Assembly (NCBI RefSeq): GCF_004208635.1
Contig: NZ_CP035806.1
Location: 186,001-250,000, forward strand
From: Leucobacter triazinivorans
Lineage (GTDB): Bacteria > Actinomycetota > Actinomycetes > Actinomycetales > Microbacteriaceae
DNA: 64,000 bases
Direction: 5' to 3'
Position numbers and translations under genes: made by a program. Shown here one piece after another: positions 28,789 to 37,094 of the stretch. Below the pieces are notes generated by a model. It was not told the DNA's origin. It did no database searches and was given only the letters and a program-made list of their open reading frames with translations. Each line of letters begins with the position of its first letter. Within the stretch, counting starts at the first letter, position 1.

Positions 28789-29162
28789 GCCGCACCTCCG
28801 GCTGCGTCATCGTGCGGCCGGAACCCGTCCGGGCGGGTACGCCGCTCGGGCTCGACGTCGACCACGATCAGTGTTCCGGCATCGCTCGTCGGCTCGTCGG
28901 CCGCGCCCTCGATCTGCAGCGGCGCCGGAGCATCCGGGGCCTCGCCGCCGTTGTGCGCGACCGCGTTCCCCACCATCACGGCGAACCACGGCAGGATCAC
29001 CGCGCCTGCGGCGGCGAGCAGCACCCACCAACCGCGCACCCAGAACAGCGAGGCCACGCAGGCCACACGCAGACTCATCGCGATGAAGTACATGCGCATC
29101 CGGTGCGCGCGATCATCGGCGGGATTCACGCCCGCCGATGTCACGCTGTAACTCTTCGCCAT
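28785..29162 (-). CDS. DUF3099 family membrane protein
   Basis: 125 residues beginning MAKSYSVTSAGVNPADDRAHRM, the recognisable DUF3099 start, followed by two membrane spans (about residues 24-44 and 46-66) and an acidic hydrophilic C-terminus. Function unknown; restricted to actinobacteria. ATG 29162 is chosen because GAAGGGA precedes it. First gene of the minus-strand unit DUF3099, small Cys protein, SURF1, cutinase-like lipoprotein. Confidence 0.8.
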   Translation of the reverse strand: MAKSYSVTSAGVNPADDRAHRMRMYFIAMSLRVACVASLFWVRGWWVLLAAAGAVILPWFAVMVGNAVAHNGGEAPDAPAPLQIEGAADEPTSDAGTLIVVDVEPERRTRPDGFRPHDDAAGGAA

Positions 29163-29185
29163 GCGTCCCTTCTCCGTCCCGCTCC

Positions 29186-29191
29186 AGCCTA
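29186..29191 (-). promoter_or_regulatory. Putative -10 element of the DUF3099-SURF1 unit
   Basis: Minus-strand TAGGCTGG, giving a short leader of about 17 nt that still includes the GAAGGGA ribosome site. Confidence 0.5.
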
Positions 29192-29271
29192 CGCCGTGTC
29201 TCTCCGCCATCGCTGTACCCTGGCCCTGAGCGGTACCGCGAGTCCGCCCGCCGGCCCGGCCCCGCGTCCCA

Positions 29272-29277
29272 TAGGCT
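29272..29277 (+). promoter_or_regulatory. Putative -10 element of fabG
   Basis: TAGGCTGG, predicting a leader of about 25 nt with GGAAGGA before ATG 29309. It is divergent from the DUF3099 promoter in the same 146-bp gap. Confidence 0.5.
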
Positions 29278-29308
29278 GGAGCGCAGCTGTTTCGACGGAA
29301 GGACCCCC

Positions 29309-30019
29309 ATGACCACCACGCGCACCGTTCTCGTCACCGGAGGCAACCGGGGCATCGGCTACGCCATCGCCGAGCGCATGCTCGCCGACGGCCACCGCGT
29401 CGCCGTCACCGCGCGCTCGGGGAACGGGCCCGAGGGGTCGCTGACCGTGCGCGCGGACATGACCGACGCGGCCTCCATCGACGCCGCGTTCACGGAGATC
29501 GAGGGGCAGCTGGGGCCGGTCGAGGTCGTCGTGGCGAACGCCGGCATCACCAAGGACACGCTGCTGCTCCGCATGACCGAGGAGGAGTTCACCAGCGTTA
29601 TCGACACCAACCTCACCGGCACGTTCCGCGTGGTCAAGCGTGCGGCCAAAGGGCTGCTCAAGGGCCGTTTCGGCCGGGTCATCCTGATCTCCTCCGTCGT
29701 GGGTCTGTACGGATCGCCCGGCCAGATCAACTACTCCTCCTCGAAGGCCGCGCTCGTCGGGTTCGCCCGTTCGCTGACTCGCGAACTCGGCGCACGCAAC
29801 GTCACGGCGAACGTGATCGCCCCCGGCTTCATCGAGACCGACATGACCGCGGCGCTGCCGGAGGAACAGCAGCGCCAGTACCTCTCGAGCATCCCCGCGC
29901 ACCGCTTCGGACAGGTGTCGGAGATCGCCGGCGCGGCGTCCTTCCTCGCCGGCGACGACGCGGCCTACATCTCGGGCGCGGTCATTCCGGTCGACGGCGG
30001 ACTGGGCATGGGCCACTGA
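29309..30019 (+). CDS. fabG: 3-oxoacyl-ACP reductase (FabG-type SDR)
   Basis: 236-residue short-chain dehydrogenase. NADPH motif TGGNRGIG, NAG motif VVANAGITKD, catalytic Ser-Tyr-Lys in ISSVVGLYGS and INYSSSKAA, and the C-terminal ISGAVIPVDGGLGMGH all match FabG of fatty-acid elongation. ATG 29309 follows GGAAGGACC. FabI, often next to fabG1 in actinobacteria, is not present. Another SDR function cannot be excluded by eye. Confidence 0.88.
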   Translation: MTTTRTVLVTGGNRGIGYAIAERMLADGHRVAVTARSGNGPEGSLTVRADMTDAASIDAAFTEIEGQLGPVEVVVANAGITKDTLLLRMTEEEFTSVIDTNLTGTFRVVKRAAKGLLKGRFGRVILISSVVGLYGSPGQINYSSSKAALVGFARSLTRELGARNVTANVIAPGFIETDMTAALPEEQQRQYLSSIPAHRFGQVSEIAGAASFLAGDDAAYISGAVIPVDGGLGMGH

Positions 30020-30108
30020 ACCCCTCGCGCACCGGAGCCCCTCGCCTCCCGCGCTGCGACGAGCTGGCAAGCCCCTGCGAGCGCCTTCCGATCATCCGTG
30101 GCCGAGCG

Positions 30109-30114
30109 TAGCCT
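30109..30114 (+). promoter_or_regulatory. -10 element of the PEP-mutase family gene, leaderless type
   Basis: TAGCCTGGG with the last hexamer base 7 nt before ATG 30121. No ribosome site is present. Confidence 0.6.
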
Positions 30115-30120
30115 GGGTGC

Positions 30121-30930
30121 ATGAGCACCAGCGAGCACCATCGATCCCGAACGCGCGTCGTGGTCGACGCGCAATCACTGTCGGAGCTCTACCGAGCTCC
30201 CGAGATCCTGCGCGTCGTCAACGTGTGGGACGCCGCGAGCGCCCGCGTCGTCGCCGAGCTGCCCGGCACTCGGGCGATCGCCACCGCCGGCCACGGCATC
30301 GCCGCCTCGCACGGGTACCCCGACGGAGAGCGGATCCCGCTCGATCTCATGCTCTCGACCGTCGAGCGCATCTCCGCAGTGGTGGGTCTCCCGGTCACCG
30401 CGGACCTCGATGGGGGATTCGGAGATGCGGGGGAGACCGTGCGGAGGGCCATCGGCGTCGGGGTCTGCGGAGCGAACATCGAGGATCAGCTGCGCCCGCT
30501 GGCGGAGTCGGCGGAGGTGATGCGCACCGCCGTGGCGGCCGGTCGAAGCGAGGGCGTGGCCTTCGTGCTCAACGCGCGCACGGACGCGCTCGTCAGGGGC
30601 GGGGACCGCCCTCGCGCCGATTCCATCGCGGACGCGATCGAGCGCGGCCGCGCCTACCTCGATGCGGGCGCCGAATGCGTCTTCGTCCCGGGTGTGCTCG
30701 ACGCGGCGGAGACGCGCACGCTGGTCGAGGGCATCGGCGAACGGAAGGTAAGCGTCATCGGGCTGCCCGGCGCCCTCGCCGCCGCCGAGTACGAGGCTCT
30801 CGGGGTCGCGCGCATCTCGTACGGGCCCATGCCGCAGAACGTCGCGCTCACAGCGCTCAAACGACTCGGGACGTCGCTGCTCGCCGATGGGACGATTCCC
30901 GAGGACACGGAGCCGCTCAACAACTTCTGA
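30121..30930 (+). CDS. Isocitrate lyase/PEP mutase superfamily enzyme
   Basis: 269-residue single-domain TIM barrel. Signature features: VVNVWDAASARV near the N-terminus, metal-site region VTADLDGGFGD, GANIEDQ, and VLNARTDAL. This small subgroup includes 2-methylisocitrate lyase-like and oxaloacetate decarboxylase-like enzymes acting on C-C or P-C bonds of 2-oxo or 2-hydroxy acids. The exact substrate cannot be read from sequence, and no propionate or phosphonate genes lie nearby. Confidence 0.8.
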   Translation: MSTSEHHRSRTRVVVDAQSLSELYRAPEILRVVNVWDAASARVVAELPGTRAIATAGHGIAASHGYPDGERIPLDLMLSTVERISAVVGLPVTADLDGGFGDAGETVRRAIGVGVCGANIEDQLRPLAESAEVMRTAVAAGRSEGVAFVLNARTDALVRGGDRPRADSIADAIERGRAYLDAGAECVFVPGVLDAAETRTLVEGIGERKVSVIGLPGALAAAEYEALGVARISYGPMPQNVALTALKRLGTSLLADGTIPEDTEPLNNF

Positions 30931-30935
30931 CGCGT

Positions 30936-30949
30936 CCCGGCGCGCCGGG
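30936..30949 (+). terminator. Possible bidirectional terminator, GC-rich palindrome
   Basis: CCCGGCGCGCCGGG is a perfect 14-bp palindrome in the 30-bp gap between the convergent PEP-mutase-like and serB genes. It lacks a loop and a T-run, so termination is only a possibility. Confidence 0.3.
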
Positions 30950-30960
30950 CGGCGCGTCGA

Positions 30961-31599
30961 TCAGCCCAGGCGATCGAGCAGCGGGATCGCGCGCGCGAGG
31001 TCGTGCTCGATCGAGACGTCCGCGCGCTCCCGCACCACCGGCTTGCCGTTGAAGGCGACGCCGAGTGCGGCAACCGCCATCATCGCAAGGTCGTTCGCGC
31101 CGTCTCCGATGGCGACCGTAGCCGCCAGCGGCGTGCCGGTCGCCTCGGCCCACTCCCGCAGCGCGGCCGCCTTCGCCGAGCCGTCGATGATCGGGCCGAC
31201 CGTGCGCCCCGTGAGGCGGCCGTCGATCACCTCGAGCCGATTGGCGCGCCAGAGATCGAGGCGGAGATCTGCGGCCAACGGGTCGAGCACCTCGTGAAAC
31301 CCGCCCGAGACGACCCCCACTGTGCCACCGCGCCCGTGCACCTCCGCGACCAGTTCGTGGATCCCGGGGGTCGGGCGCACCCGCTCGTATGCGTCCCGGA
31401 AGACGCGCTCGGGCGTTCCCGCGAGCGTGGCGACGCGCTCGCGCAGGCTCGCGGCGAAATCGAGCTCGCCGCGCATGGCGCGCTCGGTCACCTCGGCCAC
31501 CTGCTCACGGCTGCCCGCGGCGTCGGCGAGCAGTTCGATCACCTCGTCCTGGATCGTGGTGGAGTCGCAGTCGAGCACAACGAGCGGGGAGACGGTCAT
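30961..31599 (-). CDS. serB: Phosphoserine phosphatase
   Basis: Final step of serine synthesis, dephosphorylating phosphoserine. 212 residues of the HAD superfamily: nucleophile and acid Asp10/Asp12 in VLDCDST, Ser motif VVSGGFHEV, Lys in GSAKAAAL, and metal-binding IGDGANDLAMM. It lacks the N-terminal ACT domains of the mycobacterial type. ATG 31599 fits the promoter spacing. Confidence 0.92.
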   Translation of the reverse strand: MTVSPLVVLDCDSTTIQDEVIELLADAAGSREQVAEVTERAMRGELDFAASLRERVATLAGTPERVFRDAYERVRPTPGIHELVAEVHGRGGTVGVVSGGFHEVLDPLAADLRLDLWRANRLEVIDGRLTGRTVGPIIDGSAKAAALREWAEATGTPLAATVAIGDGANDLAMMAVAALGVAFNGKPVVRERADVSIEHDLARAIPLLDRLG

Positions 31600-31606
31600 G
31601 CGCCCC

Positions 31607-31612
31607 AGTCTA
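31607..31612 (-). promoter_or_regulatory. -10 element of serB, leaderless type
   Basis: Minus-strand TAGACTGG; the last hexamer base is 8 nt before the A of ATG 31599. Confidence 0.6.
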
Positions 31613-31670
31613 GAAGACCGGACGCGGCGTCGCGTCAGCGTGCCGCACGCGCAGACGCGACGTCACTCGT

Positions 31671-31676
31671 TAGGCT
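31671..31676 (+). promoter_or_regulatory. -10 element of the orphan ABC ATPase gene, leaderless type
   Basis: TAGGCTGG with its last base 8 nt before ATG 31684; divergent from the serB promoter. Confidence 0.6.
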
Positions 31677-31683
31677 GGTCTCC

Positions 31684-32469
31684 ATGGTCAATGTCCTGCG
31701 ACTCTCCGGTGTCAGCTACGTGCGCGATCGGCGCCCGATTCTCGACGGAGTCGACTGGGCGGTGGAGGACTCGGAGCGCTGGGTCGTCCTGGGTCCCAAC
31801 GGCGCGGGGAAGACGACGCTGCTCAAACTCGCGACCGCGAACGACTACCCGACCAGCGGCACGGTGGACGTGCTCGACAAGCGGCTCGGCCGGGTCGACA
31901 TCTTCGAGCTGCGCAACCGCATCGGATTCGTCTCCTCAGCGACGGGTCGGCGCATTCCGGCGAGCGAGCGCGTCCGGGATCTCGTGCTCACGGCGGCATA
32001 CTCCGTCGAGGGCCGCTGGAACGAGCACTACGACGACGTCGATGTCCGTCAGGCCGAGCGCATTCTCGCCGAGTGGGATCTCGCCGACTTCGCCGATCAC
32101 AGCTACGGCACGCTCAGCGACGGAGAGCGCAAGCGCGCGCTCATCGCCCGCGCCGTCATGACCGACCCCGAGCTCCTGCTGCTCGACGAGCCCAGCGCGA
32201 GCCTCGATCTCGGTGCGCGCGAGCGACTCCTGCAGATGCTCTCCGGATTCGCGCGGTCTCCGTACTCACCCGCGATGGTCATGGTGACCCACCACGTCGA
32301 GGAGGTGCCGCCGGGCTTCACGCACGTGCTCATGCTGCGCGACGGCCGGGTGCAGGCCGCCGGTCCGATCGCCGAGACGCTGACCGCCGAGAATCTGGAG
32401 GCGACCTTCGGGATGCCCTTCAATCTCACGGTCTCGGACGGCCGCTACGCAGCGGTGGCCAAGCCGTAG
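31684..32469 (+). CDS. Orphan ABC transporter ATP-binding protein
   Basis: 261 residues, one ABC domain: Walker A GPNGAGKTT, signature LSDGERKRALIARA (Asp replacing the usual Gly after LS), Walker B LLLLDEPSASLD, switch His in VMVTHHVEEVP. The unusual wording resembles the ModF-like group of actinobacterial ATPases that lack a permease partner. No permease or binding protein is adjacent, so the transported substrate, if any, is unknown. Confidence 0.85.
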   Translation: MVNVLRLSGVSYVRDRRPILDGVDWAVEDSERWVVLGPNGAGKTTLLKLATANDYPTSGTVDVLDKRLGRVDIFELRNRIGFVSSATGRRIPASERVRDLVLTAAYSVEGRWNEHYDDVDVRQAERILAEWDLADFADHSYGTLSDGERKRALIARAVMTDPELLLLDEPSASLDLGARERLLQMLSGFARSPYSPAMVMVTHHVEEVPPGFTHVLMLRDGRVQAAGPIAETLTAENLEATFGMPFNLTVSDGRYAAVAKP

Positions 32470-32484
32470 CGAGAAACGCCGTCG

Positions 32485-32508
32485 GAACCACCCCAACTCG
32501 GGGTGTTC
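32485..32508 (+). terminator. Terminator-like hairpin after the orphan ABC ATPase
   Basis: GAAC and ACCCC (with one bulged C) pair with GGGGT and GTTC around the 5-nt loop AACTC, followed by TCTC. It lies 16 nt after the stop. Confidence 0.45.
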
Positions 32509-32516
32509 TCTCGTGA

Positions 32517-32522
32517 TAGAGT
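32517..32522 (+). promoter_or_regulatory. Putative -10 element of rpmE2
   Basis: TAGAGT, with an overlapping TAGACC 5 nt further. It would give a leader of about 80 nt before rpmE2. No zinc-regulator site was identified. Confidence 0.4.
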
Positions 32523-32610
32523 AGACCGTTGGCGCGGACCACCCCGCCGATCCCAAGACCTCAGGGTGTGCTGTTACACATCCTCACCAAGGCAACCGTA
32601 AGGAACACCC

Positions 32611-32859
32611 ATGAAGACCGACATCCACCCGGAGTACAACGCCATCGTCTTCCGCGACCTCGCATCGGGAGAGACGTTCCTCACCCGCTCCACGCTGACG
32701 AGCGAGAAGACGATCGAGCTCGACGGCGAGACCTACCCCGTCATCGATGTCGAGATCTCGAGCGCCTCGCACCCCTTCTACACGGGCAAGCAGCGCATCA
32801 TGGACTCGGCCGGCCGCGTCGAGAAGTTCAACCAGCGCTTCAAGGGCTTCGGCGCGTAA
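32611..32859 (+). CDS. rpmE2: Ribosomal protein bL31, type B
   Basis: 82-residue large-subunit protein beginning [17 protein letters not shown]. It lacks the CxxC zinc ligands of type A and contains the [13 protein letters not shown] and [12 protein letters not shown] blocks of type B. Type B copies usually replace the zinc form under zinc limitation, but in some actinobacteria they are the main copy. AAGGAA precedes the ATG, and a strong terminator follows. Confidence 0.95.
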   Translation: MKTDIHPEYNAIVFRDLASGETFLTRSTLTSEKTIELDGETYPVIDVEISSASHPFYTGKQRIMDSAGRVEKFNQRFKGFGA

Positions 32860-32877
32860 GCGCACCCGTCGCCGCGC

Positions 32878-32916
32878 GAACGGGCGGTCGATCCGAGTCG
32901 GATCGACCGCCCGTTC
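32878..32916. terminator. Bidirectional terminator between rpmE2 and the exonuclease gene
   Basis: A perfect 17-bp stem (32878-32894 with 32900-32916) and a 5-nt loop GAGTC, placed between the convergent stops at 32859 and 32945. It should serve both transcripts. Confidence 0.8.
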
Positions 32917-32944
32917 TGCGTTCCCGGGGGAGGGGCGGGGTGTC

Positions 32945-33649
32945 TCAGGCCCCGCGCACGGGCCAGCGCCCGTCCGCGACGAAAGAAGGGTCGCGGACGC
33001 GCCGCATATAGTCCTGGAAGCTGGCCGCCTGCGCCGCCGCCCACTGCACCTGCGCCGCGTGCAATTCGGCCAGTTCCTGCGGGATCACGTCGGCATACTT
33101 GCGCGCGATGCACTGCAGCACCCGGCCGGCCGCGATCGCGTCGTCGCCGGCATCGTGGGCGTTGCCGATCTCGACGCCGTGGTGCGCGGCCACGGCCTCG
33201 AGCGTGCGCTTGCCCTTGCGGTAGCGGTCGAACTGCTTGTCGAGGATCAGCGGATCGATGACGGGGGAGAGCTCGGCGGGCAGCGAGACGCCGTGCCGCG
33301 CCGCCTCGGCCGCGAGCAGGCTCAGGTCGAAAGGCGCGTTGTACGCCACGACGGGGAAGCCCCGCTCGATCATCTCGAGCAGTTGCGCCACGATCTGCTG
33401 CACTCCGACGGCGGCCTCGATGCCGCTGGTGCGGGCGATCTCGGTGGAGATGCCGTGCACCTGCACCGCGGCGAGCGGGATCTCGATCCCCGGGTCCAGC
33501 AGCCAGTCGTAGCGCTCCACCACCTCGCCCTCGGGCCCGAGCAGCGCGATCGTCGCGCTCACGATCCGGGCCCGGGTGGTATCGACGCCCGTCGTCTCGG
33601 TGTCGAACACTGCGAGGTCTGTGGCCCAGAGGGGGAGTTGAGCGGTCAC
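32945..33649 (-). CDS. DnaQ-like 3'-5' exonuclease
   Basis: 234 residues of the DEDDh exonuclease family: ExoI VFDTETTGVD, ExoII around VVAYNAPFDLSLL, and ExoIII HDAGDDA with the catalytic His and Asp. Stand-alone proteins of this kind resemble the DNA polymerase III epsilon subunit and act in repair or RNA trimming. GTG 33649 is supported by GAAAGGACC. The frame stays open much further upstream, but those codons lie opposite the hydrolase gene. Confidence 0.88.
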   Translation of the reverse strand: MTAQLPLWATDLAVFDTETTGVDTTRARIVSATIALLGPEGEVVERYDWLLDPGIEIPLAAVQVHGISTEIARTSGIEAAVGVQQIVAQLLEMIERGFPVVAYNAPFDLSLLAAEAARHGVSLPAELSPVIDPLILDKQFDRYRKGKRTLEAVAAHHGVEIGNAHDAGDDAIAAGRVLQCIARKYADVIPQELAELHAAQVQWAAAQAASFQDYMRRVRDPSFVADGRWPVRGA

Positions 33650-33671
33650 GCTGGTCCTTTCGTCTGCAACG

Positions 33672-33677
33672 ATGCTA
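33672..33677 (-). promoter_or_regulatory. Putative -10 element of the exonuclease gene
   Basis: Minus-strand TAGCAT, about 23 nt before the GTG, leaving a short leader with the GAAAGG ribosome site. Confidence 0.4.
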
Positions 33678-33739
33678 CCGACACCCTCGGACGACCGCCG
33701 CACGGGCATGCGTCGCAGCAGCCGCCCAGGCGACCCGGT

Positions 33740-33745
33740 TAGGAT
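33740..33745 (+). promoter_or_regulatory. -10 element of the hydrolase-SpoU-PAP2 unit, leaderless type
   Basis: TAGGAT with its last base 7 nt before GTG 33752. Confidence 0.6.
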
Positions 33746-33751
33746 CGCCGG

Positions 33752-34672
33752 GTGACCTCCGCACCGGCCGCCGCGCCCTCCTCCGCATCCTCGTCGGTGC
33801 GCACCGTGCCGACGCTCGGAATCGAGACCCGTGCCTGGCAGTACGGCGAGCCCGATGGCGCCCCCATGATTCTCGTGCACGGGTTCCGGGGAGATCACCA
33901 CGGTCTGGAGGGCCTCGCCCGCGACCTCGCGCTGACGCTGCCCGGGACGCGGATGATCGTGCCCGACCTGCCCGGGTTCGGGGAGACGCCGGCGATTCCC
34001 GGTCGAGCGCACGACATCGAGCTGTACGGCGAGTGGCTGAGCGCCTTCGCCGCTGAGGCGGCGCCGCAGGGGTTCGCGCTCCTCGGCCACTCCTTCGGCT
34101 CGCTCGTCGTGGGCGCTGCACTGGCGAGCGGGCTGGCTCCGAGCCGCCTGGTGCTCGTCAACCCGATCTCCGCGCCGGCGCTGCAGGGACCGCAGGCGCT
34201 GATGAGCCGGCTCGCGCTCGGCTACTACCGGGCCGCCGAAATGCTTCCCGAGCGCCCCGCCCGCGCGCTCCTCGGCAACCCCGCCATCGTGCGCGTCATG
34301 AGCGAGGTGATGGCCAAGACCGGCGATCCCGAGCTGCGCTCGTGGATCCACGGCCAGCACGCCGCCTACTTCAGCACCTTCTCCGACCCCTCGACCCTGC
34401 TGCAGGCCTTCCGCGCCTCCGTGTCGCACACCGTACCCGAGTTCGCTCACGCCTTCACGATGCCGACACTGCTGATCGCGGGGGAGCGCGACGACATCAC
34501 GCCGCTCTTCCGGCAGCTCGAACTGCGGCACCGGGTGCCGGGCTCCCGCTTGCGCATCATCCCCGGCACCGGGCACCTCGTGCACTACGAGGCCGTGTCC
34601 GACGCAGCGGCGTGCATCGGCGACTTCCTCACCGCCGAGGCTCGGAGCGCGACGAGCGGGGCGGCCGCGTGA
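33752..34672 (+). CDS. Alpha/beta hydrolase
   Basis: 306 residues. Oxyanion motif LVHGFRGDHHG, nucleophile elbow LLGHSFGSLV, acid Asp in GERDDITP and base His in PGTGHLVHYE complete the triad. A Ser/Ala/Pro-rich 20-residue N-terminus precedes the core and is of low complexity. The substrate is unknown. It overlaps the following SpoU methyltransferase by 4 nt (GTGA). Confidence 0.85.
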   Translation: MTSAPAAAPSSASSSVRTVPTLGIETRAWQYGEPDGAPMILVHGFRGDHHGLEGLARDLALTLPGTRMIVPDLPGFGETPAIPGRAHDIELYGEWLSAFAAEAAPQGFALLGHSFGSLVVGAALASGLAPSRLVLVNPISAPALQGPQALMSRLALGYYRAAEMLPERPARALLGNPAIVRVMSEVMAKTGDPELRSWIHGQHAAYFSTFSDPSTLLQAFRASVSHTVPEFAHAFTMPTLLIAGERDDITPLFRQLELRHRVPGSRLRIIPGTGHLVHYEAVSDAAACIGDFLTAEARSATSGAAA

Positions 34673-35505
34673 GGCTCGAGCGGATCCACGATCTCGCCGC
34701 TCCCGCGCTCGCCGACTACACGCAGCTGACCGATGTCGCGCTGCGCCGGGTGCGCGAGCCGGAGGAGGGGCTGTACCTCGCCGAATCGCCGAAGGTGATC
34801 GAGCGGGCCCTCGGTGCCGGGCACCGACCGCGCTCCGTGCTGCTGCTCGAGGAGTGGCTGCCCCGGGTGGAGCCGCTGCTTGAGGCGTATCCGGACATCC
34901 CCGTCTACGTGGGGGAGTCGGCCCAGCTCGAGGCGCTCACCGGGTTCCACCTGCACCGCGGCGCGCTCGCATCGATGCATCGACCGGCGCCGCGAAACCC
35001 CGTCGAACTGCTGCGGGCTTCGCGGCGCGTCGTCGTGCTCGAGGATCTCGCCGACCACACGAACGTCGGCGCGATCTTCCGCTCCGTCGCCGCGCTCGGC
35101 GCAGACGCGGTGCTGCTGTCGCCCGCGTGCGCGGATCCGCTCTACCGACGGGCCGTGCGGGTGAGCATGGGGGCCGTGCTGCAGGTGCCCTGGGCCCGGC
35201 TACCCGACTGGCGCGAGGCCGGGCCGCTCTTCCGCGACGCGGGCTACGAGCTCACGGCGTTCGCGCTGCGCGACGACGCCGAGGATCTCGCGGACTACGC
35301 CGGGGATCTGCCCGAGCGGCTCGCGCTGCTCTTCGGCACCGAGGGCGCGGGGCTCAGCAGGAAGGCGCTCGCCTCGGCCGCGCGCTCCGTCGTGATCCCG
35401 ATGGACCACGGCGTGGACTCGCTCAACGTCGCCACGGCGGCCGCGGTGGCGCTGTGGGCCGTGCGCACCGCAGACCGTCGCCGCGCACCAGGAGTCGGGG
35501 CATGA
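34669..35505 (+). CDS. SpoU/TrmH family RNA methyltransferase
   Basis: 278 residues. The SPOUT knot motifs are VVVLEDLADHTNVGAIFRS (motif 1), LLFGTEGAGLSRKAL (motif 2) and VVIPMDHGVDSLNVATAAAVAL (motif 3). These enzymes 2'-O-methylate ribose in tRNA or rRNA; the target cannot be told. GTG 34669 overlaps the hydrolase stop; the stop overlaps the PAP2 gene start (ATGA). Confidence 0.9.
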   Translation: MRLERIHDLAAPALADYTQLTDVALRRVREPEEGLYLAESPKVIERALGAGHRPRSVLLLEEWLPRVEPLLEAYPDIPVYVGESAQLEALTGFHLHRGALASMHRPAPRNPVELLRASRRVVVLEDLADHTNVGAIFRSVAALGADAVLLSPACADPLYRRAVRVSMGAVLQVPWARLPDWREAGPLFRDAGYELTAFALRDDAEDLADYAGDLPERLALLFGTEGAGLSRKALASAARSVVIPMDHGVDSLNVATAAAVALWAVRTADRRRAPGVGA

Positions 35506-36290
35506 GCGGCCGGGCCGGCCGGCGGCGCGCGCTGTGGTTCGTGGTCTTCTGGGCCGCCGTGGGCGTCGGATCCTATGTGCTCGGCGTGCAGAACGCCCTC
35601 GGGCAGCGGGCCGAGGACAGCGCGCTCGGTGCGGCCGAGTTCACCTACAGCCCGCCGCCGCCCCTCAATCTCGTCTCCATCCCCTCGGTGGCGATCGCGC
35701 TGCTCATCATCGGGACCATCGCGTTCTTCGTGCACGGGATCCGCCGCGCCGTCGTCGTGACGATAGTGCCGGCACTGGCGATCGTGGCGTCGCAGCTGCT
35801 CAAGCAGCAATTGCTGACGCGCCCCCAACTGTTCGAGCTCGATCTGCCCAATACCTTCCCGAGCGGGCACATGACGGTGTTCGCGGCGCTCACGGGTGCG
35901 CTGATCTGGGCGGTGCCCACCCGCGTGCGCTCCTTCGTCACGCTCGGGGGAGCCACCCTGCTCTCGGCCGCCGGCTGGCAGCTGCTCGCCTACGGTTGGC
36001 ACCGCCCGAGCGACGTGCTCGGGGGCCTCGCCCTGGGCACGCTCGCGTTCTCGCTCGCGTGCCTCATCCGCCCGGCCACGGCGCGCGGCGAGGCGATCCT
36101 CGGCCGCACTACCTCGATCGGGCTCGTGCTGATCGGCTGGACGATGGTGGCGGCGGCCCTCGCACTCGCCGCCGTCGCCGGATGGCGCGAGAGCGCCGAT
36201 CTCATGCTGAGCGCAGGCGAGTTCGGCGGCGTCGGCGTCAGTGCGCTCGCGGCGCGGGCACTGTTCCTCCTGAGCTCGGGCCGGAGCTGA
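35502..36290 (+). CDS. PAP2 family membrane phosphatase
   Basis: 262 residues, six or seven membrane spans. The three PAP2 phosphatase motifs are present: KQQLLTRP, NTFPSGHMT and YGWHRPSDVLGG. Likely substrates are membrane lipid phosphates such as phosphatidic acid or undecaprenyl pyrophosphate, working at the outer membrane face. ATG 35502 overlaps the SpoU stop, so it is the third gene of the unit beginning at 33752. Confidence 0.85.
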   Translation: MSGRAGRRRALWFVVFWAAVGVGSYVLGVQNALGQRAEDSALGAAEFTYSPPPPLNLVSIPSVAIALLIIGTIAFFVHGIRRAVVVTIVPALAIVASQLLKQQLLTRPQLFELDLPNTFPSGHMTVFAALTGALIWAVPTRVRSFVTLGGATLLSAAGWQLLAYGWHRPSDVLGGLALGTLAFSLACLIRPATARGEAILGRTTSIGLVLIGWTMVAAALALAAVAGWRESADLMLSAGEFGGVGVSALAARALFLLSSGRS

Positions 36291-36358
36291 GACTGCCGCA
36301 TGGCCCGCCTGTTCGGCCGGCCCGGGCAGGCACACGGAGCCACATCCCAGAGTGCACG

Positions 36359-36372
36359 ATAATCTATATTAT
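36359..36372. repeat. AT-rich inverted repeat upstream of trpF
   Basis: ATAAT-CTAT-ATTAT within a run of about 25 AT-rich bases, conspicuous in this GC-rich sequence. It lies in the 171-bp gap between the PAP2 gene and trpF, which otherwise holds only the trpF promoter. It may be an operator or a distal promoter element. Confidence 0.5.
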
Positions 36373-36449
36373 GTCAGCTTAAGCGGAATCACCCGGCACC
36401 CGCCCTCCTCCTCGCCGAGCTGCACCGCTCGGCGCGCGAGGCCCGAGCC

Positions 36450-36455
36450 TAGACT
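36450..36455 (+). promoter_or_regulatory. -10 element of trpF, leaderless type
   Basis: TAGACTGG with its last base 7 nt before ATG 36462; no ribosome site. Confidence 0.6.
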
Positions 36456-36461
36456 GGACGC

Positions 36462-37094
36462 ATGTACGTCAAGATATGCGGGCTGCGGGATGCGGCGACG
36501 GCGCATCACGCGGTCTCGAGCGGCGCCGATGCGGTCGGCGTCGTCATGAGCCCGCGCAGCCCGCGGCACGCGAGCGCCGCCCAGGCCGCCGAGGTGCTCG
36601 CCGCGGTGCGTGCGCACCAGCGCGACGGAGCGCCGGTCGATACGGTCCTCGTCGTGAACCGGATGCCCGCGCGCGAGGCCGCCGAACTGACGGGCGAGCT
36701 CGGCTTCGACGTACTCCAGCTCCACGGCGCGTACACGCCGCACGAGATCGCCGCCGCCGCCGCCCTGCTCCCCCGGGTCTGGCGGGCGACCTCCCTCGAG
36801 CTCGATCCGGCGCTGCGCGCCGGCGAGTTCGGCGAGGAACGCCTGCTGGTCGACGGCGCGATCCCGGGCTCGGGCGATCCGTGGGACCTGTCGGCGCTGC
36901 GCAGCGGAACCGACGCGCGCCGACGGCTCGGATCCGGCTGGATCCTCGCGGGCGGGCTCGACCCGCAGAACGTCACCGCCGCGATCGCCGCAACACGCCC
37001 CTGGGGCGTGGACGTCTCGAGCGGCGTCGAACGCGCGCCGGGCGTGAAGGATCCCGACCGCATCGTCCGGTTCATCCGGGCAGCACGCCGTTGA
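36462..37094 (+). CDS. trpF: Phosphoribosylanthranilate isomerase
   Basis: Third step of tryptophan synthesis. 210-residue TIM barrel starting MYVKICGLRDA with the catalytic Cys in KICG, LQLHG, a catalytic Asp in LLVDGAIPGSG, ILAGGLDPQNV, and GVDVSSGVE. This family is often missing in actinobacteria that use the dual-function PriA, so a dedicated TrpF is informative. No other trp gene is adjacent; trpD is 3.3 kb away on the other strand. Confidence 0.93.
   Translation: MYVKICGLRDAATAHHAVSSGADAVGVVMSPRSPRHASAAQAAEVLAAVRAHQRDGAPVDTVLVVNRMPAREAAELTGELGFDVLQLHGAYTPHEIAAAAALLPRVWRATSLELDPALRAGEFGEERLLVDGAIPGSGDPWDLSALRSGTDARRRLGSGWILAGGLDPQNVTAAIAATRPWGVDVSSGVERAPGVKDPDRIVRFIRAARR

Noticed and set aside
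33650..34585. Upstream extension of the exonuclease frame on the minus strand
   Set aside because: It is antisense to the hydrolase gene, and the DEDDh fold begins just after GTG 33649 with a good ribosome site.
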